A stretch of DNA of 64,000 nucleotides, from contig NZ_JAMXEX010000016.1 in the NCBI RefSeq assembly GCF_025370775.1, forward strand, positions 1 through 64,000, read 5' to 3'. Of this stretch, positions 60,589 to 64,000 are shown one piece after another. Position 1 is the stretch's first letter; the number at the start of each line of letters is the position of its first letter. This DNA is from Ancylothrix sp. D3o. Lineage in GTDB: Bacteria > Cyanobacteriota > Cyanobacteriia > Cyanobacteriales > Oscillatoriaceae. The notes below the pieces were generated by a model, which searched no databases, was not told where the DNA came from, and was given only the letters and a program-made list of their open reading frames with translations. The translations under genes were made by a program, and so were the position numbers.

Positions 60589-61326
60589 CTAAAAGCTAAA
60601 AAAATCTGAACTAGAGATGAAATCACTCGCGTCTAGTTGGCTTACGTTCAAGGTTTCATTTGCATTTGGAGAGTTAATAGCACCTATGATTTGACCACTA
60701 GATTTGAGACTAATCACTATATCAGCCAAGGTATAACTAAGTCCTTTTTGTGTCAATGCTGAATCGGGTTGTAAAGAATCTACTTGCTTCAAGAGAATGT
60801 CATCAAATTTAAGACCTCCGGTTAAACCAATTCGATCAACTCCATCTTGAAAATCATTAATCACATCAATATCGTTAGCATTAACTCTCAGAGCAAATAC
60901 ATCTGAACCCGCACTTCCCGTCAGTTCATCCGAACCTAAATCTCCAAACAAAAAGTCATTTCCATCCCCACCTGTTAGCTCATCATTTCCTTTCCCTCCA
61001 TAAAGGGTATCATTGCCTCGATCTCCTTGTAAAAAATCTTGCCCAAGATTACCAAAAAACAAATCATCGTCTCGATCAGGTTGTTCTACTCCGTTATCTA
61101 TTATAAAATCATTACCGTCTGAACCGATAATCGTATCATTCCCGTTTTCACCATTAAGATTATCATTCCCATTCCCAGCAACAATAAAATCGCTACCTGC
61201 AAGTCCAGAAATGATGTCTTGACTTCCTCCGTTCCCAAAAATAGTATCTTTACCCCCTGTTCCTGTAATTATATCGCTCTCAGGAGTTCCTTGTGCGTTT
61301 GGATCTAGCTCAAGAATAACAAACAT
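60589..61326 (-). CDS. RTX (haemolysin-type calcium-binding repeat) protein
   Basis: A 245-residue acidic protein with a run of GGxGxDxUx nonapeptides (GGKGNDELTGGDGNDFLFGD and neighbours, about residues 25-145), the Ca2+-binding beta-roll of RTX proteins. There is no signal peptide, which fits export by a type I (TolC-dependent) system using a C-terminal signal; the C-terminus (LDASDFISSSDFFSF) is rich in small and aromatic residues, as such signals are. No catalytic domain is seen. Start ATG 61326 with AGGAG eleven bases ahead. The TolC-like gene at 21.7-23.3 kb is a possible partner. Confidence 0.85.
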   Translation of the reverse strand: MFVILELDPNAQGTPESDIITGTGGKDTIFGNGGSQDIISGLAGSDFIVAGNGNDNLNGENGNDTIIGSDGNDFIIDNGVEQPDRDDDLFFGNLGQDFLQGDRGNDTLYGGKGNDELTGGDGNDFLFGDLGSDELTGSAGSDVFALRVNANDIDVINDFQDGVDRIGLTGGLKFDDILLKQVDSLQPDSALTQKGLSYTLADIVISLKSSGQIIGAINSPNANETLNVSQLDASDFISSSDFFSF

Positions 61327-61541
61327 TTTTACTCGCTCCTTGTATAGATTTCTTCAAAAATTATGGCTAATATATAGCTTATATACCTTAAAAAAATTGT
61401 CAAGATGTATAAAGTGTTATTTAGGATGCTAAACAAAAATTTTATCTGTTAAATAGAGTAAGAAAAAGTGTGATTTGGTTTTCTTAAGTGTTGGCAAGTA
61501 TGATATAGTGTGATGACCTAAAAATTACGCCACTTTTAGCT

Positions 61542-62933
61542 ATGGACATTCAAGAGGTTTTGCAATGGACTGATGAGCAAGTATTCGCCAAGACAGGAAA
61601 ACATTTTGATTCGTTGCAAAAACTTATATTAGAGGAAGTTTGGCAAGGTAAGAAATATACTGAAATAGCTAAAAAGTGCAATCGTTCAGAAGAGCATATT
61701 AAACAAGTTGCTAGAAAATTATGGAAACTTCTCTCTGAGCTTTTGGAAGAAGATATTAAACAAGCTAATGTTCGCTCTATCTTAGAAAGAAAAGTAATAT
61801 CTACGATTTACAATTATGGTAAGTCTTCACAGATTGTTGGTTACATGAAGAGTCATATCAATATCTGTACAGAAAATCGGCCCTATCCAGAAGAAATTAA
61901 ACCACCCTCACCCTCACCCCCAGACACTCCCCAAAACAAAAATCAAACCCCAATAATAGACTTAACACAAGCACCGGCCCTAACCGAATATTACCCCCGC
62001 ACCACAGAAGAAACCACCCTCAAAAACTGGATATTAAACACCACTACCCCCCTAATTACAATCTACGGCTTAAATGGAATAGGAAAAAGCAGCCTCACCC
62101 TCCAACTTATCCAAGAAATACAAACAGAATTTGACTACATTATCTGGCAAAGCCTCAACGACAAACCCACCCTAACCACCCTACAAACCAACCTCAAACA
62201 AATTTTTTCCCAAACCCAAAAAACCCCCTTCCCAACAATCCTAGATTATTTCCGCACCTATCGCTGTTTAGTTATTATTGATGACCTCCAAAACATCTTT
62301 AAAACCCGTGAAATAGCCGGCCAATACTTACACGAATATGAAGATTACCACAATTTTTTTAAACAAATAGCCACCACAACCCATCAAAGTTGCTTAATAC
62401 TCCTGACATCAGAAAAACCCAGAGAAATAACAGCATTAGAAGGAGAAAACAGGCCCGCCAAAAAATTACACCTCAAAGGCTTAGGAGAACAAGCCAAACA
62501 AATCTTAAAACAACAACAATTAAACGGCGAGGAAAAATGGCCAGAACTAATTACCCTTTATCAAAGTCATCCTACCTGGTTAAACATCATAGCCTCAACA
62601 ATTCAAGAATTCTTTAACGGTAGCGTCTCCCAGTATTTAGCCGACCCGAATGATATATATTTAGGAGAGATAGAGCCGGCCTTAGAAACTCAATTACAGC
62701 GCCTATCCGACTCTGAAAAAACCGTGATAAGGTGGTTGGCCGGCCAAACAAAACCCGTAGAAATCTCACAAGGGCCGGTGGAAACAGCATTATCAAAAAC
62801 TCAATTTTTGCAAGCCATAGAATCCTTAAACCGGCGCAGCTTAGTAGAAAAAGAGCAACTCTCAGCAAAAGCAAGGTTTCAAATTAACCCTATCTTTAAA
62901 CAATACATACAATCCAATTACTCTATCAGTTGA
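61542..62933 (+). CDS. STAND (NB-ARC) ATPase with vMAP N-terminal HTH
   Basis: A 463-residue protein. Residues about 1-90 match the vMAP N-terminal helix-turn-helix domain (vWA-MoxR associated protein type): EQVFAKTGKHFDSLQKLILE, YTEIAKKCNRSEEHIKQVAR, KLWKLLSELL. After a Pro-rich linker the NB-ARC NTPase follows with Walker A GLNGIGKSS (176-184) and Walker B VIIDDLQ (Asp247/Asp248), then winged-helix regions. It ends near RFQINPIFKQYIQ with no WD40, TPR or other sensor repeats, which such STAND proteins usually carry. Codon use switches at about 61890, where C-ending codons begin, suggesting that the two halves have different origins. Role: putative conflict or immune signalling. Confidence 0.8.
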   Translation: MDIQEVLQWTDEQVFAKTGKHFDSLQKLILEEVWQGKKYTEIAKKCNRSEEHIKQVARKLWKLLSELLEEDIKQANVRSILERKVISTIYNYGKSSQIVGYMKSHINICTENRPYPEEIKPPSPSPPDTPQNKNQTPIIDLTQAPALTEYYPRTTEETTLKNWILNTTTPLITIYGLNGIGKSSLTLQLIQEIQTEFDYIIWQSLNDKPTLTTLQTNLKQIFSQTQKTPFPTILDYFRTYRCLVIIDDLQNIFKTREIAGQYLHEYEDYHNFFKQIATTTHQSCLILLTSEKPREITALEGENRPAKKLHLKGLGEQAKQILKQQQLNGEEKWPELITLYQSHPTWLNIIASTIQEFFNGSVSQYLADPNDIYLGEIEPALETQLQRLSDSEKTVIRWLAGQTKPVEISQGPVETALSKTQFLQAIESLNRRSLVEKEQLSAKARFQINPIFKQYIQSNYSIS

Positions 62934-63022
62934 TATGAATAAGCACAGAGCTTTATGATAAATTGCCAATTCTTATCAAAAACCTCATAGGAGTGGCAAC
63001 ACCGGCTCTTTCTTGTATAAAC

Positions 63023-63247
63023 TTATGCAGCCGGCAATATTTCTTTGATTTTTTTCATTTCAGGTAAAGCTTTCCCTTCTTCTCGATAACTTTCAACCAG
63101 CAACTCTATAACCTCTTGAGCATTTTTCACAGCATCTTCATAACTCTCTCCATGAGTCACCGGCTGCATTACCTCCAGAAATTCAGGCAGAAAAACAACA
63201 AAACATTCATCCTCTTGCGACCATTGAATAATAACAGTATATTTCAT
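63023..63247 (-). CDS. hicB: HicB-family antitoxin
   Basis: A 74-residue HicB. MKYTVIIQWSQEDECFVVFL then FLEVMQPVTHGESYEDAVKN and AQEVIELLVESYREEGK form the partial RNase H-like fold typical of HicB. No extra DNA-binding domain (HTH or RHH) follows, so this is the short form. It overlaps hicA by 4 bp and should neutralise that toxin. Confidence 0.9.
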   Translation of the reverse strand: MKYTVIIQWSQEDECFVVFLPEFLEVMQPVTHGESYEDAVKNAQEVIELLVESYREEGKALPEMKKIKEILPAA

Positions 63248-63465
63248 TTCTCTTCCTCCTCCTCTTCAATTTTTTTCAGTGCTTCTAAACAATCATTCAC
63301 TTGCCTTTCCAAATAAAGTTTAGCATCACTGCCATCCTTACCCGCAATAATGATAGCCTGTGGCAATTTCGGGTGCTTCCACTTACTATGGCTACCCTTG
63401 GCCGGTTGGCAAATAAATCCTGCTTTGAGCAAAAGGCTTTTTAATTCTCCGATCTTTCTAGGCAT
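63244..63465 (-). CDS. hicA: HicA-family mRNA interferase toxin
   Basis: A 73-residue HicA toxin. The double-stranded RNA-binding-like fold is marked by LKSLLLKAGFICQPAKGSHS then the conserved His/Lys segment KWKHPKLPQAIIIAGKDG. The Ser-His pair in GSHSKW contains the catalytic His. It cleaves mRNA on release from HicB, halting translation. First gene of a two-gene operon on the minus strand. Confidence 0.9.
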   Translation of the reverse strand: MPRKIGELKSLLLKAGFICQPAKGSHSKWKHPKLPQAIIIAGKDGSDAKLYLERQVNDCLEALKKIEEEEEEK

Positions 63466-63641
63466 AATCTATTCTCAAGTTTTTCTTTATGGCTCCACTC
63501 TAATAGACACCGCAATTTTCCGTTAAATTCGCTTGATTTATTAGAAAACCAATTGATTTATTAAAAATCGCTTAAAAAAGTGCGAGCTTTGATAATCAAT
63601 AAAAAATAAAGCCAAAGAAATAAAAAAAATAAGGCAAACAC

Positions 63642-63675
63642 AAAAAGCGCCCCCCATTTCTGGAGAGCGCCTTTT
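63642..63675 (-). terminator. psbA terminator, perfect only with G-U pairs on the minus strand
   Basis: On the minus-strand RNA, a 14-base arm AAAAGGCGCTCTCC pairs fully with GGGGGGCGCTTTTT over the loop AGAAAT if three G-U pairs are counted. On the plus strand the same positions become A-C mismatches and the stem is broken. The terminator is therefore directional and serves psbA, whose stop is 54 bp upstream in the direction of transcription. Confidence 0.7.
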
Positions 63676-63728
63676 GTAATTATTCAGTTTTCGAGGAACA
63701 AGCCCTCATAAAACCTGATTGCTAAATC

Positions 63729-64000
<272 letters not shown>

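Overview
The window comes from a filamentous (Oscillatoriales-like) cyanobacterium. It carries the 3' end of psbA (photosystem II D1), a CRR6-type NDH-1 assembly factor, GUN4 domains, DUF3685 and other cyanobacterial families, together with short intergenic repeats typical of this group (GATGAACGCA units, AAACCCGG hairpins, a GTAGGTTGGGTT hairpin). The pentamer GCCGG/CCGGC is strikingly frequent throughout. No rRNA or tRNA gene was recognised. Layout: 0-2.5 kb is a mostly non-coding field of degenerate ~18-bp repeats around one small membrane-protein gene, ending in a three-repeat CRISPR-like remnant with no cas genes. 2.5-5.4 kb is a decayed mobile segment: an SNase-like nuclease, a DUF4417 protein, two small genes broken by stops and a frameshift, an IS200/IS605 right end, and the 5' stub of a carotenoid oxygenase. 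5.4-24 kb is mostly ordinary chromosome (dprA-like, MAPEG, yajQ, ispD, a GT9 glycosyltransferase, an M23 peptidase, crr6, a Fur/PerR regulator, DUF3685, leuC, a TolC-like protein), interrupted by a cytosine-methyltransferase stub and an unusual pair encoding a secreted protein and a membrane lipase-like protein. 24-40 kb holds an RND efflux adaptor and pump (the TolC-like gene lies nearby on the other strand), an Rpn-type nuclease, a Ca2+/H+ antiporter, an amidase, TspO, a GAF-PAS adenylate cyclase, ChaB and a divergent polar amino-acid ABC transporter. 40-57 kb holds a membrane-anchored lambda-R-like lysozyme with an integrase-like N-terminus, lysS, two linked histidine kinases, chrA, an ExbB-like protein, DUF2993, TPR, RluA-type, DUF4126, recX and a secreted protein with two GUN4 domains. 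57-63.5 kb looks like a small defence and conflict island: an OLD-like ATPase next to a TOPRIM protein and a small antitoxin-like protein, a DUF4160/DUF2442/Uma2 operon, an RTX repeat protein, a vMAP-HTH STAND ATPase and a hicAB pair. The window ends inside psbA. The strongest candidates for under-described biology are: the ATPase-TOPRIM-small protein operon; the sensor-less vMAP-STAND protein, whose two halves differ in codon use; the integrase-like/lysozyme membrane fusion; the secreted tandem GUN4 protein; a perfect hairpin masking the recX ribosome binding site; and the 18-bp repeat field with its CRISPR remnant. Function assignments rest on reading motifs by eye; no database search was run.
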